In this document: positions 1 through 8,239 of the stretch, one piece after another
Layout of the letters: each line of letters opens with the position of its first letter
Position numbering within the stretch: position 1 is the first letter of the stretch
NCBI GenBank assembly: GCA_028822935.1
Contig: JAPKCM010000002.1
Span: 62,001 to 126,000, forward strand
Source: Akkermansiaceae bacterium
Lineage (GTDB): Bacteria; Verrucomicrobiota; Verrucomicrobiia; Verrucomicrobiales; Akkermansiaceae
Length of the DNA: 64,000 nt
Reading direction: 5' to 3'
Notes under the pieces: model-generated
Seen by the model: the letters and a program-made list of their open reading frames with translations, nothing else
Database searches by the model: none
Told to the model about the DNA's origin: nothing
Made by a program: the position numbers and the translations under genes

Positions 1-2
1 AG

Positions 3-1034
3 AAAGGGAAACTTCAAAATCTAGGGATTGTTCAGGAGCAACATCCAGATCGGGCTCGCTTGTTCATGCAGTGGCAGAAGATGGATTGGCCCGTTTTAGC
101 GGATCCATTTAATTTGCTAGAGGTAAAGGTCGTGCCGATCACCATGCTGGTGGATGGATCAGGGATCATTCGGTATAAGAATCCGTCAAAGAAGGATTTA
201 GAGGAATTCATGGCGGCGCTCTATCCGCGGACGACGCTTCAAGAAGTGGACTATTCGTTCGATGGTCGTTTGGAAGCCCGGGAGAAGGAGTTGGAGAAAA
301 GCCCAAAGAGTCCGACGGCCCATTTTCGCTTGGGGGTGGCCTTGCGGCAAAGGTTTGATTCGCAGGAAAGAAAGGCGGGTGATTTTGGGAAGGCCATTTC
401 TGCGTGGCAAAAGGCGCTCGAATTTCGGTCGGATCAATATATTTGGAGAAGACGAATACAGCAATATGGACCTCGTCTCGATAAGCCTTATTCGTTCTAT
501 GACTGGGTCAACAAAGCCCGCGTAGAGCTGAAGGCTCGCAATGAAGTGCCGCATCCTTTGAAGGCCAAGCCGAAAGGGTCGGAGTTCGCCTATCCAGGAA
601 AAAGGAATGGGGCGTTGGTGATTCCGTCGAAACATCCCGACCCCGAGGGGAAGGTTCCATCGGATCACCAGAAGTTGGTCTCGGTATCGACGGTGATTGT
701 TCCGTCGACAAAAGGGGACGGAGGGGCGGTGAGAGTGCATTTGCGATTCACGCCTTCAAAGATTAAGGCAACCCACTGGACCAATGAAGCCGGGAACGTG
801 AGCTTTCACCTCAAACCCAATGCCGCGTTTACGCTCCATGATTTGCAGGGAGCGGGAAAGCCTCCGGAAGTTGCCGCAAGTTCTGAAGAGAGGGTGATCG
901 AATTCGAACTACGTCCGACCAAGGGAAAGGCGCTCCCTGAAAAGATTGATGGGGCGGCCTATTACTTTGTTTGTAAGGGCGAGGCTGGTGTTTGTCAGCT
1001 TCTCAGGCATCCGGTGGCGATTTCAACTCGCTAG
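3..1034 (+). CDS. Thioredoxin-like/TPR redox protein, 3' part (5' end outside window)
   Basis: The frame is open from the first full codon, so the true start lies upstream of the window. The first visible 60 residues look like the second half of a thioredoxin/TlpA fold: a VVPITMLVDGSGIIRY strand pair containing the cis-proline (VP) loop typical of redoxins. The CxxC active site would be upstream and is not visible. Residues around 95-140 carry a TPR-like helical segment (AHFRLGVALRQ, AISAWQKALEF). The C-terminal 130 residues are beta-rich and end near YYFVCKGEAGVCQLL, which resembles the DsbD-type sensor domain found in some redoxins. I infer an envelope thiol-disulfide or stress protein; the substrate is unknown. 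Confidence 0.7.
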   Translation, partial: KGKLQNLGIVQEQHPDRARLFMQWQKMDWPVLADPFNLLEVKVVPITMLVDGSGIIRYKNPSKKDLEEFMAALYPRTTLQEVDYSFDGRLEAREKELEKSPKSPTAHFRLGVALRQRFDSQERKAGDFGKAISAWQKALEFRSDQYIWRRRIQQYGPRLDKPYSFYDWVNKARVELKARNEVPHPLKAKPKGSEFAYPGKRNGALVIPSKHPDPEGKVPSDHQKLVSVSTVIVPSTKGDGGAVRVHLRFTPSKIKATHWTNEAGNVSFHLKPNAAFTLHDLQGAGKPPEVAASSEERVIEFELRPTKGKALPEKIDGAAYYFVCKGEAGVCQLLRHPVAISTR

Positions 1035-1237
1035 GCCTCATGACTGAGGGATAAAATAGAAAATAAGCAGGGCATAAAGAATGCTAAAGCTCTCCTGTTC
1101 CACTCAGCGAGAATGATCGCGAGGGCAAGTAATCCGGGCCCGTTGAGAGCAGAATTCGATGTCTTGCTTCTTGACGTCTCTGGAGTGTTCCCCCCAGCAT
1201 CGTCCCCTCTCATCAACTAGAACTTACCCTCATCAAA

Positions 1238-1948
1238 ATGATTGATGCCTCTAAGAACCGAGCGTTTCTCCCTTTCCTTTTTGCGGCCTGTGCCGGAAGC
1301 CTGTTTTGTAGTTCGTGCTCGAGTGCTCCTGTTTCAGGGGACTCCTCCATGCGTGCCTACGAAGCCTATAATCTGCCTGCCACCCTTCCTACTAATCCGT
1401 CGAATGTGCGCGTGAAAGTTTCGACCACGAACCGCATGACCTATGTTATGGAGGGCAACAAGCCGCTCCTTGTGATGCCGGTGACCGTCGGGAAAAGCTC
1501 GTCCCCGACTCCTGCCGGAAGCTTCCGGATCCAATCCAAGAATCACTACTACCGGGCCAACACGCATGGTTATGCAGTCAAAGGCAACACGGTCCGTGGA
1601 GTCTACCTAAAGAACAAGCCACCGGGTTGGGGTTTTAAGGGGACCCCGATGCCCTACTGGTGTGAGTTTAAGTCCGCTTATGGCTTCCATACCGGCTGGA
1701 TGAGGTCGTATCCTTCCTCGAGTGGCTGCCTGCGCATGCATAAGAATGTCGCGCCCAAGTTCTACCGCCTCGTGAGTGTCGGGACCCCGGTGTCGATCTC
1801 ATCGACTCAACCCGAGGATGCTACGATCGGACAGAACGTCCCTCGTCCTCCGGATTCCACGTCTTTTCCTGGTAACCCGGATGGCATGATGGCTCTTACG
1901 GACGAATTCTTCACCCAGCACAAGACGCCGACCTATTCGAGGCAGTAG
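1238..1948 (+). CDS. L,D-transpeptidase (YkuD domain), secreted or lipoprotein
   Basis: This protein of 236 residues has an N-terminal export signal (hydrophobic about residues 10-22, then a Cys/Ser-rich FCSSCSS that may be a lipobox). The YkuD catalytic signature is clear: His151 in GFHTG and the S-S-G-C-L-R motif with Cys164 as nucleophile. YkuD enzymes make 3-3 cross-links in peptidoglycan or anchor proteins to it, acting in the periplasm. The last 60 residues are proline-rich and low in complexity. The preceding gene ends 200 bases upstream and the phosphatase gene follows after about 50 bases, so a short operon is possible. The ATG follows a CATCAAA leader with no strong Shine-Dalgarno sequence. 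Confidence 0.85.
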   Translation: MIDASKNRAFLPFLFAACAGSLFCSSCSSAPVSGDSSMRAYEAYNLPATLPTNPSNVRVKVSTTNRMTYVMEGNKPLLVMPVTVGKSSSPTPAGSFRIQSKNHYYRANTHGYAVKGNTVRGVYLKNKPPGWGFKGTPMPYWCEFKSAYGFHTGWMRSYPSSSGCLRMHKNVAPKFYRLVSVGTPVSISSTQPEDATIGQNVPRPPDSTSFPGNPDGMMALTDEFFTQHKTPTYSRQ

Positions 1949-1994
1949 GGAAAGAAGAGCTGAGTGATTGAATCGTGTGGTGAGGGCGTCATCA

Positions 1995-2489
1995 ATGTGC
2001 ATGCCTATTCGACCTTCGTATTGGCCGGTGCGTGGACAGCCGGAACGGACAGAGCCCTTCACTTGGATTGTCGAGGGCGTCATTGCTGCTTCTTGGTGGC
2101 CTGATCCTTATGTCTTCGACATTTTGGCGGATGAGGGAATCAAAGCGGTCGTGAATGTCTGTGAGTTCGATAATCGAAAGGATGTTCCGAGGCAATTCGG
2201 CTATCACTTTTTCCATGTCCCTGACTACGGGGTGCCATCGGATTCCCAGATCGAGCAATTCCTGTCTCTCATGGACAAACATCATGCGGCGAAGGAGCCG
2301 GTGGTGGTCCATTGCGTGGCAGGCTGCGGGCGAACCGGGCAGTTTATCATCGCATGGTGTGCCAAGGCGGGCTTCATCCCGAAAGGAACTGATCCGGTCG
2401 ACTGGATCCGTGCCCGCCGGAAATGTTGCCTTGAGACAGGTGAGCAGATCCAGTGCGCCAAACGGCTTACGAAGAAATATCGCGGGTAG
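1995..2489 (+). CDS. Dual-specificity / tyrosine protein phosphatase-like protein
   Basis: The active-site loop HCVAGCGRTG matches the CX5R P-loop of cysteine-dependent dual-specificity phosphatases, and a general-acid Asp lies upstream in the VPDYGVPS loop. The length of about 164 residues fits the small archaeal/bacterial DSP group. A TTG at 1968 would add nine residues; the ATG at 1995 (MCMPIRPSYW) is preferred because homologous phosphatases begin near the WIVEGVIAAS strand, and ATG at 2001 is also possible. No signal peptide is seen, so it is probably cytoplasmic. The substrate (phosphotyrosine, phospholipid or nucleotide) cannot be told from sequence. Confidence 0.8.
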   Translation: MCMPIRPSYWPVRGQPERTEPFTWIVEGVIAASWWPDPYVFDILADEGIKAVVNVCEFDNRKDVPRQFGYHFFHVPDYGVPSDSQIEQFLSLMDKHHAAKEPVVVHCVAGCGRTGQFIIAWCAKAGFIPKGTDPVDWIRARRKCCLETGEQIQCAKRLTKKYRG

Positions 2490-2574
2490 ATTCACCGTTG
2501 GGGGAACTCTGTCGATCGGAGACCAGTGAAACTTTCGGCAGGGGAAGCACCGTAGAGAGATTATTCTCTTTATC

Positions 2575-3477
2575 ATGAACTCGAAGCTCCTCTTTTTCAT
2601 TCTTATGTCCTTAACGTGTCCGCTCGCTTGGGCCGGCTCTTTGCTTGATTCAATTGCCGGGAAAAGGACGGTCTTTCTTGGAGACAGCATCACGCAGGCC
2701 GGGACCTACGTGAGTTTCACCTCGTATTATCTTCAGCGTCTTCATCCTGAGAAGAACTTCGACGTTTATCCGCTGGGCCTTTCGAGTGAAACTCTCTCGG
2801 GACTCAGTGAAAAGGGCCACGCGGGTGGTCGCTTTCCGCGCCCTTGTCTCTTTGAGCGTCTGGGCCGTTTGATGGAGAAAGTGGAGCCGGAGGTAGTCTT
2901 TGCCTGCTATGGGATCAACTGCGGCATTTACAAGCCTCTCGATGACGAGCGCTTTGCCGCCTTTAAAGCTGGAGTGGAACGGCTCATCAAAGACTGCAAA
3001 GCAGCAGGGGTGGAGCAGGTCATTATCGTGACTCCTCCCATTTATGACATCACGGTGAAGGATGGTGAATTCAACTACGATCAGGTGATGACCGCCTATA
3101 CGGCTTGGGAGACGAGCCTCAAAGTGGAAGGAGTTCACGTGATTGATCTCCACTCAGCGATGCGCAAGGCCCGCGATGCCCGGACAGAGGTCTTTTCTAG
3201 AGATCGGGTCCATCCCGGAAAGGAAGGGCATCTCTTCATGGCGACGTCGATCCTGAAGGGCCTGGGCGTCGGGGTGCCGGCGGATGATCTCGCGAAGATT
3301 CAACAAGATCCTCTCTTCAAGAAGGTGGATCGTTTGCGGAGTTATCGGAGCACGCAATGGATGAGGCACATCGGTTACAATCGTGAAAGGCTCGTGAAGC
3401 CACAAATTTTGGGAGAGACCAAGAGCGAAGTGGCCAAGATGCAGACTGAGATTGATGCGCTTCGGAAGAAGAAGTAG
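2575..3477 (+). CDS. SGNH/GDSL-family hydrolase, secreted
   Basis: A signal peptide (residues 1-20, ending PLAWA) precedes block I FLGDSITQAG with nucleophile Ser38. Block III is GIN at 113-115, and the catalytic Asp210-x-x-His213 pair sits in SRDRVHPGKEGH. The family comprises esterases and carbohydrate deacetylases acting on O-acetyl or acyl groups. Length 300 is usual. The last 50 residues are a charged helical tail (IDALRKKK) common in planctomycete/verrucomicrobial members. It is convergent with the desaturase. A role in deacetylating polysaccharide alongside the sulfatases in the window is inference. Confidence 0.85.
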   Translation: MNSKLLFFILMSLTCPLAWAGSLLDSIAGKRTVFLGDSITQAGTYVSFTSYYLQRLHPEKNFDVYPLGLSSETLSGLSEKGHAGGRFPRPCLFERLGRLMEKVEPEVVFACYGINCGIYKPLDDERFAAFKAGVERLIKDCKAAGVEQVIIVTPPIYDITVKDGEFNYDQVMTAYTAWETSLKVEGVHVIDLHSAMRKARDARTEVFSRDRVHPGKEGHLFMATSILKGLGVGVPADDLAKIQQDPLFKKVDRLRSYRSTQWMRHIGYNRERLVKPQILGETKSEVAKMQTEIDALRKKK

Positions 3478-3504
3478 CGGGCTTGTCGCTTTTCCGACAG
3501 CACG

Positions 3505-4554
3505 CTAAGCGGCTGCGCTCGAGGTGCGGGCTCTTCCTTTGACGCGCTTGAAGCTGACGAGTTCCCGTTCCTTTTCGTCCCAGAGACGGAAAGTGAGGCA
3601 TTTGAATCCTTTAATGAAGGTGAGGGGCACGACATTCTGGAAAATCTCGTGGGAGTTGTGGCAGGCCTCGAGATTGTAGTTCGGGATGCGCGAACTGAGG
3701 TGATGGATGTGGTGGAAGCCGATATTTCCGGAGAACCACTGGAGGACTTTGGGAAGCTTGTAAAAGGAGCTTCCTTCGAGAGCGGCGCTCGTGAAGTTCC
3801 AGTCCTCTTCGCGTTCCCAATAAACGCCTTCGAACTGGTGTTGGACGTAGAAGAGCCAGACACCGGAGACCGCCGCGACGCCAATGGTCGTGAATTGAAT
3901 GAGGAGGTAGGGGAGCCATCCGAAGATCAAGATGAGCGCGACCGCGAGCAGGCCGATGGCGAGATTCATCGCCCAGACGGATCTCCGGAAGTGGGGCTTT
4001 GCGCCGGGGGTGGCGAAGCGTTCGCGGATGATGAAGAGGTAGAGGGGGGCGAAAATGAAGAGGATGAAAGGGTTTCTCATCGAACGGTAGATGAAGCGCT
4101 TCCCAAGGGAAGATCCGAGGTATTCGTCGACCGTCATGGTCCAGACATCGCCTGTTCCGCGTCGGTCGAGGTCACCCGAGGCACTATGGTGAATGGAGTG
4201 TTCCCATTTCCAATGGCTGTAGGGCGTGAAGGTGAAGATTCCGGAGATGAAGCCGATGATGTTGTTGGCGCGCCGGGATTTGTAAAATGAGCCGTGGCCG
4301 CAGTCATGGAAGATGATGAAGACCCGGACGAGAATGGCACCGGCGAGCAGCGCGATGGCAAAAGTCAGCCAGTAAGAGATGGCGAGGGTGAAATACATGG
4401 CCACCCAAAGTGCGATGTAGGAGCCAATTGAGTTAACGACTTGCCAGGTCGCTCTCGGCGTGGATGGTTTGGTATGTGGGTCGACAATTTTTTTCCACTC
4501 TTTAACAGAGGGGAGAAGTTTGTCGGCTTTGGGGAGCGATGGAACTTGGGACAT
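3505..4554 (-). CDS. Fatty acid desaturase (membrane di-iron)
   Basis: The three histidine boxes of integral-membrane desaturases are present: HDCGHGSF, a HSIHH-type box, and HHIHHLSSR near the C-terminus. They are separated by hydrophobic spans (SYIALWVAMYFTLAISYW and a pair around residues 190-230). The enzyme inserts a double bond into acyl chains using O2 and reduced ferredoxin or cytochrome; it is likely an omega-6/delta-12 type as found in bacteria and chloroplasts. An in-frame ATG 22 codons upstream (4620) exists, but its added residues resemble no family N-terminus, so the start at 4554 (MSQVPSLPK) was chosen. It is a single-gene unit, convergent with the SGNH hydrolase. Membrane-fluidity control is the expected role. 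Confidence 0.9.
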   Translation of the reverse strand: MSQVPSLPKADKLLPSVKEWKKIVDPHTKPSTPRATWQVVNSIGSYIALWVAMYFTLAISYWLTFAIALLAGAILVRVFIIFHDCGHGSFYKSRRANNIIGFISGIFTFTPYSHWKWEHSIHHSASGDLDRRGTGDVWTMTVDEYLGSSLGKRFIYRSMRNPFILFIFAPLYLFIIRERFATPGAKPHFRRSVWAMNLAIGLLAVALILIFGWLPYLLIQFTTIGVAAVSGVWLFYVQHQFEGVYWEREEDWNFTSAALEGSSFYKLPKVLQWFSGNIGFHHIHHLSSRIPNYNLEACHNSHEIFQNVVPLTFIKGFKCLTFRLWDEKERELVSFKRVKGRARTSSAAA

Positions 4555-4620
4555 GCTGAGGAGCGCTCGGCGCACGGGCAAGATGTGGCCAAAATGCTCT
4601 AGGTCAAGGCAGGGAATCAA

Positions 4621-5335
4621 CCAATGCGCGGTTTATCTCGAAATTTAAGTACTTTTGAGCTGTTTACGATGGTTTTTAGGAGCCAGTTCAGGTTCGCTGG
4701 AATGATCGACGGCGTCATGCGCTTCGTTCAAACTCGTTGATAATGAGGATTGGAGTCCCGGATGACGGTTGGCGGTCAGCCGAAAGATGATTTATTCCAG
4801 CGGGCTGGTTGGGCGAGGTGCTCCTGCCTCTCCTCGGGATAACGAGGACAACAATCCAGACACTTTGTCGGTCTTATTGCACTTTTGCAGGGCCTCGTTT
4901 TACGGAACTGAGTGTGATGACTCTCCTTGGGGCAAGGTTCCGGTGGATTTGGCTGAGCCTTCGACGGTCTTTCACCGTTGGAGGATCATAAGACTCTGTA
5001 TCGTGATGGCCGAGATGAAAATATTTTAGGCCATGATGCAACGCCTGCTATTCGATGCGCTTTCGTTTGCAGGATCTGCAATGGAGTCTAACTTAGTTTA
5101 ATGTTCTGACTTTTTTGTAAAGCCGCTGAAAAACGATCCGGTCGGATTGTTCTCGGATTCATTTTCCTGATTGGCCTTGCTGCGTTCATTTACAATCGCT
5201 TTACCTAATAGAACCGATGGAAGGGAGGGGGCGGTCCTGCATCATTTAGAAATGAAGCCGATTTGCTTTTAAGCGCGAAACCCCACTCTGTCATGAAACA
5301 GAATGAGGAGTTTGGCTTCGATTGTTTGCGCGTGT
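4621..5335. other. Intergenic stretch without a supported gene
   Basis: About 700 bases lie between the desaturase start and the PEP-CTERM gene end. Open frames of 60-86 codons occur on the plus strand (for example 4769-5029), but they show no recognisable domain, begin in different frames over the same bases and lack a convincing start context. The part nearest the desaturase should carry its promoter. A short dyad (ACGGT, 5-base loop, ACCGT) occurs near 4960-4975. I see no transposase remnant, RNA gene or repeat array here. Confidence 0.4.
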
Positions 5336-6139
5336 CTATCGGCTGCGGCGGAGCACTAGCGCGGAGATGCCGAGGAGAGCGAGGAGGCCGGTCGAAGGTT
5401 CCGGGACGGTATTGCCGACCAATTGGAATCCGTTGATGGAAGAGAGGGGAGATGCATTGAAATTGAAGTTGTTTGCGGTGAGCCCGGTGAAGACGACGTA
5501 GCTTCCTGCGGGGGAAATTTGGCTGTCGATGTAGGAAAACGTCGGGGTGCCATAGGTTCCGGCGACGAGTTCGGTGTGGGTGTAGCTGGTGAGGCCCGGG
5601 GTGTAGAGGTCGATGAGGACGGAAGGACCGTTTTTTGAGGTGTCGGAGTAGACGCAGAGGTCGTAGGAAGTCCATCCGAGTCCAGGGAGGTTGAGGCCGG
5701 TGACGCGGACGCTGGCGGGACTGATAGTTCTGGCGGCGTTGGTGGAGCCGGTGAGGTATCCCTCCATCATTTGGTGATCGGGAGTGGCGAGGGAATTGGG
5801 AGAGGTATTGGCACTGCCGGTAGAGGCCCAGCCGCCGGTGGCGGCTCCAACGAGGGTGGGGGCATCGACGGGGATTCCGGCGAAATTATTATTCCCGAAG
5901 GCGGGATTCCAGGTCGTGGCGGGAACCACTCCGGCGATGTCGGCTGCGGTGAGGGTGGTGGTTTGAGTGACACCGTGGAAGTCTACCGAGATAGTGGAGG
6001 CGCCGGCGCTGCCTACCATGAAGAGGGCGCTGGTAGCTAAGATGATTTTGGCAAGATTTGAAGGGTAAAGGCGAAGCCTGCTGGCTTTGCGGGGGGCGGT
6101 GTTTTTGGTGAATCCGACATGGGGCTCTTGAGTGGGCAC
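5336..6139 (-). CDS. PEP-CTERM sorting-domain secreted protein
   Basis: This protein of 267 residues has an N-terminal signal peptide (basic region around residues 17-27, hydrophobic core IILATSALFMVGS, cleavage near AGAS). At the C-terminus is a classic PEP-CTERM sorting signal: VPEPS, then a hydrophobic helix, then RRSR. Such proteins are exported, processed by an exosortase and retained at or beyond the outer membrane, often in biofilm matrix. The mature part is Gly/Ser/Thr-rich and beta-type (repeated VTGLN, VVFTGLTANNFNFN) with no enzyme motif. No exosortase gene is in the window. An upstream ATG further 5' cannot be excluded because the basic region is long for a signal peptide. Confidence 0.85.
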   Translation of the reverse strand: MPTQEPHVGFTKNTAPRKASRLRLYPSNLAKIILATSALFMVGSAGASTISVDFHGVTQTTTLTAADIAGVVPATTWNPAFGNNNFAGIPVDAPTLVGAATGGWASTGSANTSPNSLATPDHQMMEGYLTGSTNAARTISPASVRVTGLNLPGLGWTSYDLCVYSDTSKNGPSVLIDLYTPGLTSYTHTELVAGTYGTPTFSYIDSQISPAGSYVVFTGLTANNFNFNASPLSSINGFQLVGNTVPEPSTGLLALLGISALVLRRSR

Positions 6140-6276
6140 AGATAAGAGGAAGGAGCAGAGGCATTGAGGATACGGCGATTGTTTTTCATGGGTCTAAGTT
6201 TGTTGAGGTTTTTGGGAGAGTGTCTCCCGTTCAACTCCTCTATCGCGGTCCCGGATCCCCAATATCATTTTGGCAT

Positions 6277-6313
6277 AAAAAAATCACCTACCCCGGGGTT
6301 GGGAGTGGTGATT
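6277..6313 (-). terminator. Rho-independent terminator after the phosphodiester glycosidase gene
   Basis: On the minus strand a stem AATCACC/GGTGATT closes a GC-rich inner hairpin with a CCCCGGGG core and is followed by seven T residues. It lies about 55 bases downstream of the stop of the minus-strand gene ending at 6370. Confidence 0.75.
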
Positions 6314-6369
6314 GAGGGATAAAGTGAGTAAAAAGTTTACATTGGATCCAGTTCCTTGATCTGACCGAG

Positions 6370-7224
6370 CTAGTCGCGGCGGAGGACGAGATAGTTGCGG
6401 ACGGATTTATTGAGCCAGCCACGGCGGGTGAGGGGGCCGCCGTTGACGGAAGAGCTGACCCAGAGGTCGGAGGAGCGGCCGCCATCGAGATTGAGGGCGT
6501 GGTGAATTTTAAATCCAGAGATGGGCTGCTTGCCGAGGGCGTTGGCGAGGGAAGAAAGGTTGGCGGAGTCGGCGTGGCCGATGGCGAAGTGGTGCTGTCC
6601 GTCCCAGAGGAGGAAGGAGCGGGGGCGGTTGTCGCCTTTTGATAAGCCGGAAATGGTGTTGCCATCCCAAACGAGGCGGGGGCCGGTTTGGAGGAGGTTT
6701 TTTGAGGTAGGCTTGGTGGAGAGGTAGCTCTCACGGGAGAGGAGTCGTTCGTCCCCGCCGATGAAGAAACCTGAGCCGAGGGAGGAGGCGCGATTGAGCC
6801 CACCGCGGCGTTGGCCATCGGTTATGACAAGGCCGAGAGGTTTTCCTTCAGGGGTGAAGAAGCCGCCATTGATGGCGGCGAGGGAGCCCGAGCCTGCGCG
6901 TTCGGCACTGCGCCATTTGGAATCGGGGCCGCCGGGTTGGTCGGCGACGGAGAGGGTGTGGTCACGTCGATCAAAGGTCACGATGGTGAAAGTGATTGCG
7001 GAGGCGGTGATGGTCTTGCTCGCGAGAGAATGACGGGGGATCTCGGGTGCTGGAGGTGGGGGGAGAACGGCGGGGGGAGCCGTGATCGGCGCGCGTTTGA
7101 TGATGTCGGTGAGATAGATCGGCGCGGTGGTGGGGATTCCTGGCGGCGGCGGAAGGAGAGGAGAGGGAGCGCAGCTGGAGAGGAGGGCTCCGCAGAGGAG
7201 AGTGGTCCAGGTGAGAATCTTCAT
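6370..7224 (-). CDS. Phosphodiester glycosidase family protein (NAGPA domain), lipoprotein
   Basis: The N-terminus MKILTWTTLLCGALLSSC is a lipoprotein signal with lipobox LSSC, followed by a Pro-rich linker. The catalytic region (residues about 70-284) contains the NAGPA/DUF2233 hallmarks: AAINGGFFTPEGKPLGLVI, then a central domain, and NLDGGRSSDLW near the C-terminus. The family includes the mammalian uncovering enzyme and bacterial exopolysaccharide-associated proteins that hydrolyse GlcNAc-phosphodiester links. It probably faces the periplasm or the outside. A strong terminator follows. Substrate in this organism is unknown. Confidence 0.85.
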   Translation of the reverse strand: MKILTWTTLLCGALLSSCAPSPLLPPPPGIPTTAPIYLTDIIKRAPITAPPAVLPPPPAPEIPRHSLASKTITASAITFTIVTFDRRDHTLSVADQPGGPDSKWRSAERAGSGSLAAINGGFFTPEGKPLGLVITDGQRRGGLNRASSLGSGFFIGGDERLLSRESYLSTKPTSKNLLQTGPRLVWDGNTISGLSKGDNRPRSFLLWDGQHHFAIGHADSANLSSLANALGKQPISGFKIHHALNLDGGRSSDLWVSSSVNGGPLTRRGWLNKSVRNYLVLRRD

Positions 7225-7261
7225 AGGGAGAGCAAACTCGACCTAGGATGTGATGCAAGGC

Positions 7262-8200
7262 CTACTTCGCAGCGGTGGCGAGGAGGGTCTGGAAGTAGGG
7301 CGGGGTGGACTCGCGGTCGACGACGACGGTTTCGGCATCTTGGAACCCTGCTTCAGAAATCATGCGAACGAGTTCGACTTCTGAAAAGCCCAACCAGGTG
7401 TCGAAGTAGAGTTCGCGCGCCTTTTCAAAGGTATGCTGGAGGAGGTCGAGAATGATGAGGCGTCCGCCGGGTTTGAGGATGCGGTGGGCTTCGGCGATTG
7501 CCTTTTCGGGATGGTTGGCGTGGTGGAGGGCCTGGGAGAAAATGGCGAGGTCGACCGAGGCGTCATCGATGGGAGGAGATTCAATATCGCCGAGGCGGTA
7601 TTCGAGATTTGGGAGTTTGTGATCGCGGGCGAGGGATTGACCGAAAGTGACCATTTTCTCGGAGTTATCGATGGCGATGACGTGCTTGGCGCGTTGGGCG
7701 AGGAGTTGGGAAAGGGTGCCCTCACCTGCGCCGAGGTCGGCGACGGTGTCGTAGTTCAGGATCTTGAGCATCGCTTCGGCGAGCGATTTCCAAGAGCGTC
7801 CGGGGACGTATTCGCGGCCAAATTTTCCGGCGAGCTGGTCGAAGTATGCGCGGACGTGGTCCTTTCGTTTTTGGAGGATGTGCTTGAGCGAGGCGAAATC
7901 TTGTTTGGTCTCGGGGAGTTCCTTCCCAGCCTCACGGGACACCTTTTCCAATTGGGGAGGAAGGGTGGCTGAGTAGATGTTGTTTTTTCCGGAGCGTTGA
8001 TCTTCGACGAGGCCTTCCTTCTTGAGTTGGGAAAGCTGGGTGGAGATGCGGGATTGTCCCATGCCAAGAACTTGCTGCAGCTCGGCGACCGAGAGGGGGT
8101 CGCTGGAGAGAAGAAGCAGAATTCGAAGCCGAGTGGGATCAGCTAGAAGTTTCAGTGAATTCAGGATTGACGGCATTAAGGAAGGGCTATAGTGACGCAT
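7262..8200 (-). CDS. ArsR-type HTH regulator fused to SAM-dependent methyltransferase (SahR-like)
   Basis: Residues about 8-85 form an ArsR winged helix (LLADPTRLRILLLLSS, then LGMGQSRISTQLSQLKKEG). From about residue 130 there is a class I methyltransferase fold with motif I VADLGAGEGTLSQLLA and a post-I acidic residue in HVIAIDNSEKM. The same fusion is found in SahR of Desulfovibrio (annotated ArsR/UbiE-type), which represses SAM-cycle genes and responds to S-adenosylhomocysteine. Here it is divergent from metK with only 39 bases between ATG codons, which supports the same job. A TTG ten codons upstream (8230) would overlap the putative operator, so the ATG at 8200 is preferred. The metals sensed by ordinary ArsR proteins are unlikely: no Cys pair is seen in the HTH. 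Confidence 0.8.
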   Translation of the reverse strand: MRHYSPSLMPSILNSLKLLADPTRLRILLLLSSDPLSVAELQQVLGMGQSRISTQLSQLKKEGLVEDQRSGKNNIYSATLPPQLEKVSREAGKELPETKQDFASLKHILQKRKDHVRAYFDQLAGKFGREYVPGRSWKSLAEAMLKILNYDTVADLGAGEGTLSQLLAQRAKHVIAIDNSEKMVTFGQSLARDHKLPNLEYRLGDIESPPIDDASVDLAIFSQALHHANHPEKAIAEAHRILKPGGRLIILDLLQHTFEKARELYFDTWLGFSEVELVRMISEAGFQDAETVVVDRESTPPYFQTLLATAAK

Positions 8201-8239
8201 CAACGAATCACGATTTGAAGATATATCCAAACAAAAACT
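8201..8239. promoter_or_regulatory. Divergent promoter/operator region between regulator and metK
   Basis: Only 39 bases separate the two ATG codons. The segment holds an imperfect dyad at 8215-8230 (TTGAAGATATATCCAA, six of eight pairs) and a smaller dyad AATC-AC-GATT at 8207-8216. ArsR proteins bind dyads of this size, so this is a plausible SahR-type operator. No sequence match to a known SahR motif is claimed. Confidence 0.4.

Noticed and set aside
2491-4985. TTCACCGTTGG followed by a purine-rich stretch occurs near 2491 and again near 4970
   Set aside because: Only 11-14 bases agree and one copy is near the end of a coding gene; probably chance.
4769-5029. An 86-codon frame in the gap before the PEP-CTERM gene
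   Set aside because: No domain, competing frames over the same bases, and no conserved context visible.
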